From Balneolaceae bacterium (GTDB taxonomy: Bacteria > Bacteroidota > Rhodothermia > Balneolales > Balneolaceae), in the NCBI GenBank assembly GCA_034521495.1, contig JAXHMK010000007.1, positions 1-64,000 of the forward strand: a stretch of 64,000 nt of DNA, in the 5' to 3' direction. The notes under the pieces were generated by a model, which was not told the DNA's origin, searched no databases, and was given only the letters and a program-made list of their open reading frames with translations. Below, one piece after another: positions 45,122 to 54,773 of the stretch. Position 1 is the first letter of the stretch. Every line of letters starts with the position of its first letter. The position numbers and the translations under genes are program-made.

Positions 45122-46637
45122 TTATGCAGGCATATTGGGCAGATCCCATCCATCTCGATACTCTTTTCGAATCAATCCATTAGCAAATTGCTGTGCATTG
45201 ATCTGATCCGTGTATTCTCGACTAAATGTGGGATTTCCGTCCTCAATATTGAATCCATCTCTTTTAATGATTCGGAGATACTCATTAGGGTTGATGTTGG
45301 TGAACTCCATGCTTTCACCATCCCACTCGAGTTCTTTATCGAGTTCTTGCAGACGTACGGCAAGCACTCCCATTACTACCATTTCATTAAATGGTCCGGA
45401 TTTGTCAAATGAAGACTTGGCTTCTGTTCTGTTCTGTGGGCTTTCTTTACAAGCTCGTACCCAATCCATTTGGTGGGCAGCTTCACCTTCAAGATCACCA
45501 ACTTTAACACGTCGTACAGATTTTCCAACATTTGGTTTATTTGCCGGACAGTAACCACGGATCGGATCCATAGCAACCGTGAACAAGTGTATCTTTTGTT
45601 CCGTGCATCAATACACCACCGCCGCGATGGTTCATATCTCTTCCTTCTGGCCAGCCTTCAGGCTTAAGGGGTTGCAGACCACCATCATACCAGTGTACTT
45701 CCACTTCAGGAAGTGTACCCATGCTGGTTTCTCGTTCTGGGTAGGTCAATCGAACTCGTTGTGCTGTAGGAGCTGATTCCTGGAGAAGCAGAGTTGAGCT
45801 ACCTTGCACTCTTGTTGGATAACCAAGTTCAAGTGATTTGAACGGAGCATGCAAAATATGGCAGGCCATATCACCCAGCGCACCGGTTCCAAAATCCCAC
45901 CAACCGCGGAAATTCCATGGTGTATAAATTTCGTTGTAGGGTCTCATCTCAGCGGGTCCAATAAAAAGATCCCAGTTCATTGTATCGGGTACTTGTTGCT
46001 CCTCTTCAGGTACATTCAAACCTTGTGGCCAAATGGGGCGGTCGGTAAATGCTTCAATTTTAGTTACCTCACCAATTACACCATTTTGAACCCATTCTGT
46101 TACAAGATTAATGCCTTCGCCAGATGCACCCTGATCTCCCATTTGTGTGGCTACACCATATTCTGCAGCTAAGTTTGTGAGTAATCGGGATTCATATACG
46201 GTGTGGGTTAAAGGCTTTTCAACATACACATGTTTGCCCATGGTCATGGCATGAGCGGCAATAGTTGCATGGCTATGGTCTGATGTAGCGACAACAACCG
46301 CGTCAATATCATCACCCATTTCATCAAACATTACTCTCCAGTCCCAGTATTTTGCAGCGTCGGGATATTCATCAAACGTACTTTGTGAGTATCTCCAGTC
46401 TACATCACAGAGAGCAACTATGTTTTCTGTCTCTTTCATAGCTCTGAGAACTGCGGCCCCACGGCCACCAACACCAACACCGGCAATATTTAGTTTATCA
46501 CTGGGTGCACGATGTCCCAGGCCGCTAACTACTTTGCTTGGCAGTACGGAAAATCCAGCAGCAAAAGCAGCCGATTTGCCCAAGAAATCTCTGCGGGAAA
46601 TTCCGCTTATTGAATCTTTTTTATCGAATTTTTTCAT
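45122..46637 (-). pseudogene. Tat-exported Gfo/Idh/MocA oxidoreductase, single frameshift
   Basis: NAD-dependent sugar oxidoreductase of the Gfo/Idh/MocA family with a twin-arginine signal (SRRDFLGKSAAFAAG). The NAD-binding fold and the EKPLTH motif lie in the first frame (46637 down to 45537), which stops after DPWLLSGK. Conserved family sequence resumes at once in the +1 frame (KPNVGKSVRRV, then HQMDWVRACKESPQNR and GPFNEMVVMGVLAVRLQ) to 45122. Removing one A from GGCAAATAAA near 45538-45547 would restore a single frame of about 504 codons. It is either a recent frameshift mutation or a sequence error; the downstream half shows no decay. Confidence 0.88.
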
Positions 46638-46983
46638 GATATGGGTTTGTTTAATTAATGAATTCTATGAATGAAAAGATTTTGGAAAGACCTTGCAGGG
46701 TTTGAAACACATTGAGCATCATTTAAAATTTTGCTGTACCAGTTTCTACTTTTTCTTTCCATTGTACTTAACACATCTTATATATTAATCTTTTTTTGAT
46801 GTTACTTCAATTTAAAACATGAATGTTTTGATAGCATGTAATTAACATGTATTTACAAAATGATTTATAATGCAATACTGTTAAAAATGTGTTGTCTGTC
46901 AACGAAACAAAAAACGTTCAATTCGTTTATAAAATTATAAGAACCGCAAAAATTTAATCTAACATTCATTCAAATTTACAGAC

Positions 46984-47529
46984 ATGAAAAAAGTACTCAT
47001 TACAGTTGGATTTTTATTAGCATTTATTTCTGTCAATCAAACCGCTCAGGCACAGTGGTCGGTTGGAGCATCGTATGAAATAAGAGATGAGGACCCAGAA
47101 AACGGATTCGGTTTTCGAATAGAAAGGAGCTTTCTGCAAGGGGCACCCCTTATTGATCTTGGTATTCGCGCTCACTTCAGTTATTTCAATGATGAGAATA
47201 ATGTTAACCGGGATGATTTTACGTTTAGCCGCCAAATAGATGTATATGATTATGGGCTTGCTGCACTCGCTGGGGTAAAATTGGGAATCGTAAAGCCATA
47301 CGTTGGTTTAGGAATTGGTAACCAGCAATTAAAATTCAATGCAGATGTTGAGGGTTTTGATTTCAATGACTCCAGTTTCTACTGGAATGGATTTGGCGGA
47401 GCTGAGTTTACCCTGTTGCCAATTTTGAATCCCTTTATTGAGTATAGAATTGCAAATCTGACAAGTACTGATCAGATAGGTTTCGACAATGTATCAAGGC
47501 TGGCTATAGGAATTAATCTGAGATTCTAA
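46984..47529 (+). CDS. Small outer-membrane beta-barrel protein
   Basis: A 181-residue protein with signal peptide MKKVLITVGFLLAFISVNQTAQAQ, followed by antiparallel strand pattern (RIERSFLQGAPLIDLGIRAHFSYF, GLAALAGVKLGIVKPYVGLGIG) and ending in LAIGINLRF, a barrel C-terminal signal. It resembles OmpW/opacity-type eight-strand barrels; function unknown. The 346-bp gap before it (46638-46983) is AT-rich; I see no feature there beyond likely promoters. Confidence 0.75.
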   Translation: MKKVLITVGFLLAFISVNQTAQAQWSVGASYEIRDEDPENGFGFRIERSFLQGAPLIDLGIRAHFSYFNDENNVNRDDFTFSRQIDVYDYGLAALAGVKLGIVKPYVGLGIGNQQLKFNADVEGFDFNDSSFYWNGFGGAEFTLLPILNPFIEYRIANLTSTDQIGFDNVSRLAIGINLRF

Positions 47530-47688
47530 ATTATTCTGTTGCATATCAAAGTGAGAGAGCTATCAGTTCTTGTTATAAATAATTTTGATGGTATTACATT
47601 TCAATAAGGCGAATTATTCCTTAATTTATATAGACTGTATATAAATAAGCGTAAGAGAATTCATGCGCTCTCAGTTGTGTTCATAAAT

Positions 47689-48726
47689 ATGCTTCTTGAA
47701 GTAAAAAATATTGAGAAAGCCTTTGTAAAGGGTGTTCCTGTTGTTCGGCGGACGACTTTTGGAGTGCGCGAGAATGAGATATTTGCCCTTTTGGGGCCCA
47801 GCGGGTGCGGTAAAACAACTACATTACGATTAATATCAGGTTTTGAACAACTGGACAAAGGCGAGATAAAACTTGAGGGAGATCTTCTTTCGTCTCCTAA
47901 AAAACATGTAGCCCCTCAAAAAAGAGGAATCGGGTTTGTATTCCAGGATTATGCACTCTTCCCGCACATGTCTGCCCTGGAGAATGTGGCATTTGGCTTA
48001 ACAGATCTGCCCAAACACAAACGAAAGGTGTTTGCCGAGGAAGTGTTGTGCAGAACCGGCATGGGAGATCATCAACATAAAGGCCCTGCCGAACTATCTG
48101 GCGGACAGCAACAACGGGTAGCTCTTGCGCGTGCCATAGCACCTGAGCCAAAATTAATCTTATTGGATGAACCTTTTTCAAACCTCGATGCAATTTTACG
48201 CGATACAACCCGAAAAGAGGTCAGGTCAATTATTAAGAAAGCGGGAATGAGTGCTGTGCTTGTAACACATGATCAGGAGGAAGCTCTTTCGTTTGCTGAC
48301 AGGATCGGTGTGATGAATGAAGGGCAGATAGAACAGATTGGAACTCCGGAAGAGGTTTACTATCAGCCCAAAAATAAATTTGTTGCCCGGTTTTTAGGCC
48401 GAACGAATATTTTTGAGGGAGAGATAGAAGACTCAGATGTTATGGAGACAGAAATTGGCCACTTGAAATTAAACAGGAAAGCAAAAGGAAAAATTACCTG
48501 TTCCATTCGTCCCGAACATCTAACTATTGAAAGTCCGAATGGCACTTCTGATAAATATAAAAAAGGGATGATTGTTGCGAGGGAGTTTAAGGGTCACGAC
48601 ATCACTTATCATGTTGAGTGTAATGGAGAGAGGTATATTGTGCATACCGATAATAGGGTTTTATTTGAGCAAAATGATGAAGTAGTGGTGCGTCCACTGG
48701 AGTCTGCAGTTATATTGGAGAGATAA
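47689..48726 (+). CDS. ABC transporter ATP-binding protein, FbpC/PotA type
   Basis: A 345-residue importer ATPase. Motifs: Walker A GPSGCGKT, Q-loop VFQDYALFPHMS, signature LSGGQQQRVALARA, Walker B LILLDEPFSNLD and switch His in VTHDQEEA, then a C-terminal TOBE domain (about 275-345, SIRPEHL). The set fits Fe3+, polyamine or sulfate/molybdate importers; FbpC is the closest by sequence feel. No permease or binding-protein gene is adjacent, so the substrate is open. I use the ATG at 47689 (MLLEVKNIEKAF), not the GTG four codons upstream. Confidence 0.88.
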   Translation: MLLEVKNIEKAFVKGVPVVRRTTFGVRENEIFALLGPSGCGKTTTLRLISGFEQLDKGEIKLEGDLLSSPKKHVAPQKRGIGFVFQDYALFPHMSALENVAFGLTDLPKHKRKVFAEEVLCRTGMGDHQHKGPAELSGGQQQRVALARAIAPEPKLILLDEPFSNLDAILRDTTRKEVRSIIKKAGMSAVLVTHDQEEALSFADRIGVMNEGQIEQIGTPEEVYYQPKNKFVARFLGRTNIFEGEIEDSDVMETEIGHLKLNRKAKGKITCSIRPEHLTIESPNGTSDKYKKGMIVAREFKGHDITYHVECNGERYIVHTDNRVLFEQNDEVVVRPLESAVILER

Positions 48727-48833
48727 TACTTTTTGTATTTCAGAGCAGCAATATCCAATAAACTTTTCGAAACGTAGATTAAAATCTGCCGTAAGAGGAA
48801 TCCGAATTCACAGACTATTAAACTTACTTTTTG

Positions 48834-51206
48834 ATGAAACGGCTCCTCTGTTTGCTCATACTTTTCTTTACAATTATAAGACCGGCTTTTTCCCAAATTG
48901 AAATAGAGGGAACCGTTTTCGATTCTGAATCCGGGGAAACCCTTCCGTCAGCAACTGTTCTGCTTACGGGCACCTATCGGGGAACTATTACGAATGCAGA
49001 GGGTCATTTTTCGTTAACGGTTGATGAACTCCCGGTGACACTCCAGGTGCGGTATATAGGTTTTGAAACAGCTCAAGTAGAAATAACTCAGGAAACATCA
49101 CTTCCAATTGAGATTGAACTTGGTTTGTCGGTGACTGAGCTCGAAGAAATTATAGTGACAGAAAAAGATCCGGGCCTCTCCATAATGGAGAGAGTAATTG
49201 CAAGAAAACAAATTTGGAGAGAAAATCTTGATACCTACCAGGCCGAAGCCTATACCCGGCAAATTTTAAGTAACGATACATCCATTGTATCAATCATAGA
49301 GAGCAGTTCAATTGTATTTTGGAATACTGAAGAGGGACATCGTGAAATCCAGGTATCAAGGACACAAACATCAAATATTTCGGAAGATCAGAACTTTGCA
49401 GGAGTCAACTATCAACCCAATTTTTATGATGACAATGTTGAGATTGCCGGATATAATATGGTTGGGATTACCCATCCTGATGCTCCTAAATTTTATTTTT
49501 TTGAGTTACAGGAGGTTCAGCAGATGGACGGTAAACCGGTGTATAAAATCACAGTATCTCCGCGCCGCGAACGGCAGCCAACATTTATTGGAACAGCCTG
49601 GGTACTGGGGCGTGATTATGCGCTTTTGGAGGTCGATTTAAAACCAAATGAGGTAGTAAATTTCCCGCCGCCCATACAAGAATTTAATCTCTCCTATCAG
49701 CAGCAGTTTAGTAATTATGGTGGAGAATTTTGGCTTCCTGTAGATATGCGGGTAGAGGGAACGGTTCGCGTTGGAATGGTAGGTTTACGCTTCCCGCCTT
49801 TTTTGTTCAAACAAACATCCCGGATATCGGATTACCAGGTAAATACTGCTCTGCCCGATTCGATCTACCAAAAAGACGAGATACTTATGCAGGCTGACTC
49901 AACTTTTATAGCGGAAAGAGAAATGGAGATTGAAAGGATACCCCTCACCGCTGACGAAACAACAGCATATCAGACCATTGACAGCACAAGAACTTTTGAG
50001 GAAGCCTTTAAGCCGGAAGGTTTTTTAGCCAGAATGGTAGCTGAGGAGGATGGTTCAGCGGACGATGATTCCGGTTTTTTAAATTTGTTGACAAACTGGC
50101 TACCCGATGGGTTAGGTGTTCGTGGACATTTCAACAGGATGGATGGTTATCATTTAGGACTTAACTATGAAAATGAGTTTGATGATACAGGATTTAAAAT
50201 ATCTGGATTTGGTGGATATAGTTTTCACAGCGAAATGTGGGATGTGGGGATTAACCTGAACCAGGAACTTTTTGAAGTTGGGAATACTGATATTGGTTTG
50301 AATGCTGGTTTCGAACAAATAACCGATGTACGATTTGAATCCCGATTCTATTCACTTGGAATGAACAGTGTGCAATCCTTGATAGGAACCGAGGACTATT
50401 TTGATTATTTCAGAAATGAAAAAATGTATGCCGGTATTACACTTGAAGATCTATTTGGAGATACTGACTTAACACTATCAGCCAACAGGGAAAACCATAT
50501 CTCTTTTGATGAAAATTCAGTGTTTGATTACAGTCTGTTTGGATGGCACAGAACCAGGAGAATCAACCCGCAAATTGAGGATGGAACACTGCATTCTATA
50601 TCCGGTGAGCTGGCATATAACAAAACCGGAACTGATTTTGGATTTGCCGGCAAAAACCAAGTGATTTTTTCAGCTGAACATAGCAGCGATGCGCTGGGTA
50701 GTGATTTTAATTTCACACGATTGAATCTGCGTGCAGATCTGCATATAAACACATTTTACCAGCGGCGGCTATTTGCTAATACGTTGGATCTTACATTTTC
50801 AGGCGGAACAGCAATCGGGGATTTACCTCCTCAGCGTTTAGGTATTGCTGATGTTGCTATGGGCAGATTTACTCCATTTGGCGTCATTAAAACTCGTCAT
50901 TCCCTGCCGTATGCAGGGAGCAAATACTGGACAGTCTACGGTGAACATAATTTCAGAACAATTCCATTTGAACTGCTTGGAATAAATTATTTTGTAGATA
51001 AAGGATGGGGAATAATCCTGTTTGGCGGGGCGGGTTATGCGGATTCGAAAGATGTGGAACCGTTCAATCTTCTACTGTCAAATGGAGTTCACACGGAGAT
51101 TGGGGCGAGTCTTAACAGCGTTTTTGGAGTAGTCCGATTGGATTTTGCCAAGCGTTTAGACGCACCCGGATTTTTTATCGGTTTCAGTGTGCCGCGCTAT
51201 TTCTAA
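48834..51206 (+). CDS. DUF5686 outer-membrane protein with CarboxypepD_reg-like domain
   Basis: A 790-residue outer-membrane protein. After the signal peptide (ending RPAFSQ) comes a carboxypeptidase-regulatory-like beta-sandwich (about 22-100, GTVFDSESGETLPSATVLLTGTYRGTITNAEGHFSL), the usual plug-side domain in this phylum. The remainder is DUF5686, with a long barrel-like C-terminal half ending GFFIGFSVPRYF. It lacks TonB-dependent-receptor plug motifs that I can see. Role unknown. Start is the ATG at 48834. Confidence 0.85.
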   Translation: MKRLLCLLILFFTIIRPAFSQIEIEGTVFDSESGETLPSATVLLTGTYRGTITNAEGHFSLTVDELPVTLQVRYIGFETAQVEITQETSLPIEIELGLSVTELEEIIVTEKDPGLSIMERVIARKQIWRENLDTYQAEAYTRQILSNDTSIVSIIESSSIVFWNTEEGHREIQVSRTQTSNISEDQNFAGVNYQPNFYDDNVEIAGYNMVGITHPDAPKFYFFELQEVQQMDGKPVYKITVSPRRERQPTFIGTAWVLGRDYALLEVDLKPNEVVNFPPPIQEFNLSYQQQFSNYGGEFWLPVDMRVEGTVRVGMVGLRFPPFLFKQTSRISDYQVNTALPDSIYQKDEILMQADSTFIAEREMEIERIPLTADETTAYQTIDSTRTFEEAFKPEGFLARMVAEEDGSADDDSGFLNLLTNWLPDGLGVRGHFNRMDGYHLGLNYENEFDDTGFKISGFGGYSFHSEMWDVGINLNQELFEVGNTDIGLNAGFEQITDVRFESRFYSLGMNSVQSLIGTEDYFDYFRNEKMYAGITLEDLFGDTDLTLSANRENHISFDENSVFDYSLFGWHRTRRINPQIEDGTLHSISGELAYNKTGTDFGFAGKNQVIFSAEHSSDALGSDFNFTRLNLRADLHINTFYQRRLFANTLDLTFSGGTAIGDLPPQRLGIADVAMGRFTPFGVIKTRHSLPYAGSKYWTVYGEHNFRTIPFELLGINYFVDKGWGIILFGGAGYADSKDVEPFNLLLSNGVHTEIGASLNSVFGVVRLDFAKRLDAPGFFIGFSVPRYF

Positions 51207-51228
51207 TGGAAAATCTCACCAAAATAAA

Positions 51229-51253
51229 AAAGGCGAGCCGTAAAGCCCGCCTT
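51229..51253. terminator. Stem-loop between convergent DUF5686 and OmpA genes
   Basis: AAGGCGAGC and GCCCGCCTT pair with one A.C mismatch around CGTAAA. An A-run precedes it, giving a T-run on the minus strand, so it should terminate the OmpA-like gene and perhaps both. Confidence 0.7.
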
Positions 51254-51278
51254 CTTAGATCAGATTCAATTAGACCGA

Positions 51279-52232
51279 TTAGTTCATCGGGGTAAATGAA
51301 TGCGGATTCACAGGATGTGATTCTGCTCGTCGGTTTTTCTCACATCCGGGTGTATTAGCGTCCATTTCGGCCTCGGCACATGGAACTGGTGCTTTACCTA
51401 AACCACGAAGCTCAATTCTGTCTTCGGCGATGCCGTTCTGCTTATAGAAATCTGCAACAGAATTTGCTCTCCGTACACTTAACCGGAGGTTATACTGATC
51501 GCCGCCAATATGATCTGTGTAGGCGTCAATTCGTACACCAAATGCCTGGGCATCCAGCAGTCTTTCCACATTGAGAGACAACAACTGAGCGGCTCTGTCT
51601 CTAATATTTGAACGGTCAAATCCAAAGTTAATAGTGTTCAGTTCTCCTTCTCTGATAAACGGCGGATCTTCTGGATCCAAAGGATTTGTACCCTCTTCAA
51701 TTTCCAGTCCATCACTGAATCCGTCACCATCAGTATCATTGTTTATCGGGTCTGTTCCGTGAGTGTTCACTTCATCACCATCTGAAAGCCCATCTCCATC
51801 TGTATCAGGATTCAGAGGATCGGTTTCGTATTCATTTATTTCATCACCGTCGTTCAGCCCGTCTTCATCTGAATCGGCATTCAATGGATCAGTATTATAA
51901 ACGTTCACTTCATCACCATCTGAAAGTCCATCCTCGTCAGAATCAGCTACTAATGGATCTGTTCCATGTTCGAAGATCTCATCATAATCATTCAATCCAT
52001 CTTGGTCTGTATCCGGCTCCAGAGGATTGGTTTCGTACACATAAATTTCGTCGTAGTCATTCACTCCATCTCCGTCACTATCACGCTGTTGAAGTTCTTC
52101 ATCGGAAAGACTCATCAAATATTCAAGGGTTAACGGATCTGGTTCAGGACCGGGGCCACTCGGGCCACAACCTGCAAACATCAAAGAGGTTATTAAAATT
52201 ATGGATGATATAAACTTAAATGTTTTGAGCAT
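51279..52232 (-). CDS. OmpA-family lipoprotein with TSP3 calcium repeats
   Basis: A 317-residue outer-membrane lipoprotein (lipobox MFAGC, Cys22). Residues about 50-190 hold a run of thrombospondin type-3 repeats, each 23 residues, of the form DPLNxDSDxDGLxDGDEVN, an Asp-rich calcium-binding spacer. Residues about 200-310 form a peptidoglycan-binding OmpA domain (INFGFDRSNIRDRAAQLL, IDAYTDHIGG, LSVRRANSVADFY, NRRAE). It tethers the outer membrane to the cell wall. The repeats are also near-identical at DNA level with a 69-bp period. Confidence 0.93.
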   Translation of the reverse strand: MLKTFKFISSIILITSLMFAGCGPSGPGPEPDPLTLEYLMSLSDEELQQRDSDGDGVNDYDEIYVYETNPLEPDTDQDGLNDYDEIFEHGTDPLVADSDEDGLSDGDEVNVYNTDPLNADSDEDGLNDGDEINEYETDPLNPDTDGDGLSDGDEVNTHGTDPINNDTDGDGFSDGLEIEEGTNPLDPEDPPFIREGELNTINFGFDRSNIRDRAAQLLSLNVERLLDAQAFGVRIDAYTDHIGGDQYNLRLSVRRANSVADFYKQNGIAEDRIELRGLGKAPVPCAEAEMDANTPGCEKNRRAESHPVNPHSFTPMN

Positions 52233-52361
52233 ATCGTATTGGATTATTCAGTTAGCAGTTGTATATGTTTTGGTTCTATTACAAAAATACAGAACGATAT
52301 TAGTAATCAAAAGGTTTTTTGACTTATAAACCGGAAAGATGATATATTTGATGCCTCGAAA

Positions 52362-52435
52362 GGGGCTATAGCTCAGCTGGCTAGAGCGTCGCGCTGGCAG
52401 CGCGAAGGTCCGGGGTTCGAATCCCCGTAGCTCCA
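52362..52435 (+). tRNA. tRNA-Ala (anticodon GGC)
   Basis: Full cloverleaf: acceptor GGGGCTA with TAGCTCC, D-stem GCTC/GAGC, anticodon stem TCGCG/CGCGA around CTGGCAG (anticodon GGC), T-arm CGGGG-TTCGAAT-CCCCG, discriminator A. The acceptor contains the G3:U70 pair that identifies alanine tRNAs. CCA is not encoded. Confidence 0.97.
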
Positions 52436-52502
52436 CATAAGAGATAAAAGCAAGAGTTGTTTTGGTTTATATTAAGTAGAAAAGCTTTTATCTTACCTAT
52501 TC

Positions 52503-52609
52503 GGGGCAAGTTCCATACAGCCAGCTCCCTGTGAACTCCGTCAGGGTCGGAAGGCAGCAGCGGTAGCAGGTCGTAGCGGCGTGATATGGGTAGCTTGCCC
52601 TCTTTTTTT
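52503..52609 (+). ncRNA. ffs: Signal recognition particle RNA, small bacterial type
   Basis: The conserved apical part GTCAGGGTCGGAAGGCAGCAG (52539-52559) carries the GGAA tetraloop and the asymmetric loop bound by Ffh. The ends GGGCAAG (52504-52510) and CTTGCCC (52594-52600) close a single long hairpin of about 100 nt, and a seven-T run follows as terminator. It lies 67 bp after tRNA-Ala on the same strand. Confidence 0.95.
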
Positions 52610-52665
52610 ATTTGCCCCAAATACTTCACATTTTTTTAAACCTGAGTTAAGGTCAAAGGTCAGAA

Positions 52666-53619
52666 TTACAAACTCTCATCAATATGCCCTGCAATATGTC
52701 TGGCATGAATTCTCGTATTTTCAATAAACAGACTGCTGGTATCCATTCCGCCACAGACCACTCCGGCTACGTAAAGTCCTTTCCGGTTGGTTTCTAACGT
52801 TTTTTCGTTGTGAACAGGCATCCGTTTTTCATCTTCAGTCAGATCTATGCCCAGTTTTTTCATCAATCCAAAATGAGGATGATAGCCGGTCATAGCCAGT
52901 ACAAAATCATTCGAAATGGTTTTTATTCCCTCCGGGGTTTGAATGTCCACTTCATCTTCGCGTATTTCTACAAGTTCCGAATTGAAATGAGCGGATATAG
53001 ATCCTTCCTTGATTCTATTTTCTATATCGGGTAAGACCCAGTATTTAATGGTTTGTTTCAGTTCAGACTCCCTCACAACCATTGTTACATTCGCATTTTT
53101 TCTCCATGTTTCAAGTGCGGCATCGGCTCCTGAATTTCCGGCTCCAACAATCACTACATCCTGCCACGCATATTTATGTGGATCATCATAATAGTGAGTA
53201 ACTTTTGGGAGTTCTTCGCCGGGGATATTCATGAGATTTTCTTGTCCGTAAAAGCCGGTAGCTAACACAACTTTCTCACCCTTGTAACTCCCTTTCGGTG
53301 TATTGACCAGGTACTCTCCATCCTTTCCCGTTACAGATTCTACCTCTTCATAGAGGCGAATATTCAAATCATAATGTTCAGCTGCCCGTCGATAATATTC
53401 AAGTGCCTCTCCGCGAGTCGGCTTCGGATTATGCGAAATGAATGGAACATTCCCGATCTCCAGTTTGTCAGAGGTCGAGAAAAAAGTCATATTAGCAGGG
53501 TAGTGAAAAATGGAATTTACCAGGCATCCCCGCTCGATTATTAAGGAGGGAATATCTCTGTTTTTTAACTCAATAGCCGTTGCCAGCCCAATAGGTCCGG
53601 CGCCGATAATAATTACCAT
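52666..53619 (-). CDS. ypdA: YpdA-family putative bacillithiol disulfide reductase
   Basis: A 317-residue FAD/NAD(P)H flavoprotein of the YpdA (Bdr) family. Dinucleotide-binding motifs are IIGAGPIGLA at the N-terminus and VIVGAGNSGADAA in the middle; TGFYGQENLMNIPGE, YYDDPHKYAWQDV and HYPANMTFFSTSDKLEIG are family hallmarks. A CxxC redox pair as in thioredoxin reductase is absent, as expected for YpdA. It implies that this organism uses bacillithiol as its low-molecular-weight thiol. Confidence 0.92.
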   Translation of the reverse strand: MVIIIGAGPIGLATAIELKNRDIPSLIIERGCLVNSIFHYPANMTFFSTSDKLEIGNVPFISHNPKPTRGEALEYYRRAAEHYDLNIRLYEEVESVTGKDGEYLVNTPKGSYKGEKVVLATGFYGQENLMNIPGEELPKVTHYYDDPHKYAWQDVVIVGAGNSGADAALETWRKNANVTMVVRESELKQTIKYWVLPDIENRIKEGSISAHFNSELVEIREDEVDIQTPEGIKTISNDFVLAMTGYHPHFGLMKKLGIDLTEDEKRMPVHNEKTLETNRKGLYVAGVVCGGMDTSSLFIENTRIHARHIAGHIDESL

Positions 53620-53723
53620 AAATAGGGTTTGTTCAGTTTCATTTTAAAAATCAAAAATACGAATCCTGCAGGTAAAATGTCATTAAGCTTGTCGATTGCA
53701 CAAATAGATGAAATCAGTGAAGA

Positions 53724-54668
53724 TCAGATAAAATCGCAAAAATAATCGCCTATTTTTTTATTAATCCATCCATTTGGCAAGCTCCAAAAACCAACGTGGC
53801 CACCCCTTGGTGTAAAATGAGCAGTGATCTTTGAATTTTTCCGAATCTGTTTCACCGGCGTCCACTTGAATGGACACATTGGATCCTGGCGGCTGTGAAT
53901 TACAAGTGTATCTGTGTTGATTTGATCCACAAAAAAAGCACTTGAACACTGGTAATAGTAGTCCTCTGCATCTTTAAATCCGTGAATAGGCCCGGTAATC
54001 TGATCGTCAAATTCATACAATGTAGATCCCCTGAAGGCAGGCAGATCCGGGTATTTGGCTCGTTTTTCTTTCAACTTTTCTGTTAGTGTTTGCAAGAATA
54101 GGATGGAGTAGAGCCGGTTGAAACCATTTTCCAGATTCCGGGAACCTTTTTTCAATTCAAAGGGAGTAGAAATGGCAGAGATTGCTTGCAATGGATGATA
54201 TCTATTATGTTTCTTTAAAAAATTCAGAAGGGCACTGCCTCCAAGAGAGAAGCCCGCTCCAAAAATGGGAGATTTTGGGAAATGATCCTGAACCCATTTA
54301 AATACTGTTTCAAGATCATCGGTTTCTCCGGAATGATAAAACTTGCGCTGCCGATTCATTTTTCCTCCACAACTCCTGAAGTTCACCGCAACTGTGGAAA
54401 AACCGCGGGTTATTAGATGCTCTGCAAGCTGCGTGATGTAAAATCGCCGTGAATGCCCCTCCAGCCCATGGAATAACACTGCAACCGGACTGGCTGAGCC
54501 ATTGTCAATTACATCGATTTCAAGGTAATCGTCATCGGGAGTATCAATACTCAGTTTCTCTGAGTGCAGGCCTGGTGATTCAAAAATGAGTGAACAAAGA
54601 ATGGTGTGAGCATGGCCATTAAAACACCAGGGAGCTGATTTGAATGAAGATTTTTTCTCATGATTCAT
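53724..54668 (-). CDS. YheT-like alpha/beta hydrolase
   Basis: A 314-residue hydrolase of the YheT/EMB8 family. Visible are the oxyanion segment VLFHGLEGHSRR, NFRSCGG, the nucleophile Ser141 in GAGFSLGGSALLN, the acid region in LVIHSRQDPMCPF, and the catalytic His in RGGHVGFW. The N-terminal PWCFNGHAHTI is typical of YheT. Substrate unknown; esters or lipids are likely. Confidence 0.9.
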   Translation of the reverse strand: MNHEKKSSFKSAPWCFNGHAHTILCSLIFESPGLHSEKLSIDTPDDDYLEIDVIDNGSASPVAVLFHGLEGHSRRFYITQLAEHLITRGFSTVAVNFRSCGGKMNRQRKFYHSGETDDLETVFKWVQDHFPKSPIFGAGFSLGGSALLNFLKKHNRYHPLQAISAISTPFELKKGSRNLENGFNRLYSILFLQTLTEKLKEKRAKYPDLPAFRGSTLYEFDDQITGPIHGFKDAEDYYYQCSSAFFVDQINTDTLVIHSRQDPMCPFKWTPVKQIRKNSKITAHFTPRGGHVGFWSLPNGWINKKIGDYFCDFI

Positions 54669-54773
54669 ATGCTAAAAGGTAACAAAGTTGTTTTGAAATC
54701 ACAGGTAGTTGTGTCTGAAATCATTGAAGATTTTGGCAATCACATTCTTTATCATTTTATCAGAACTTAATCT

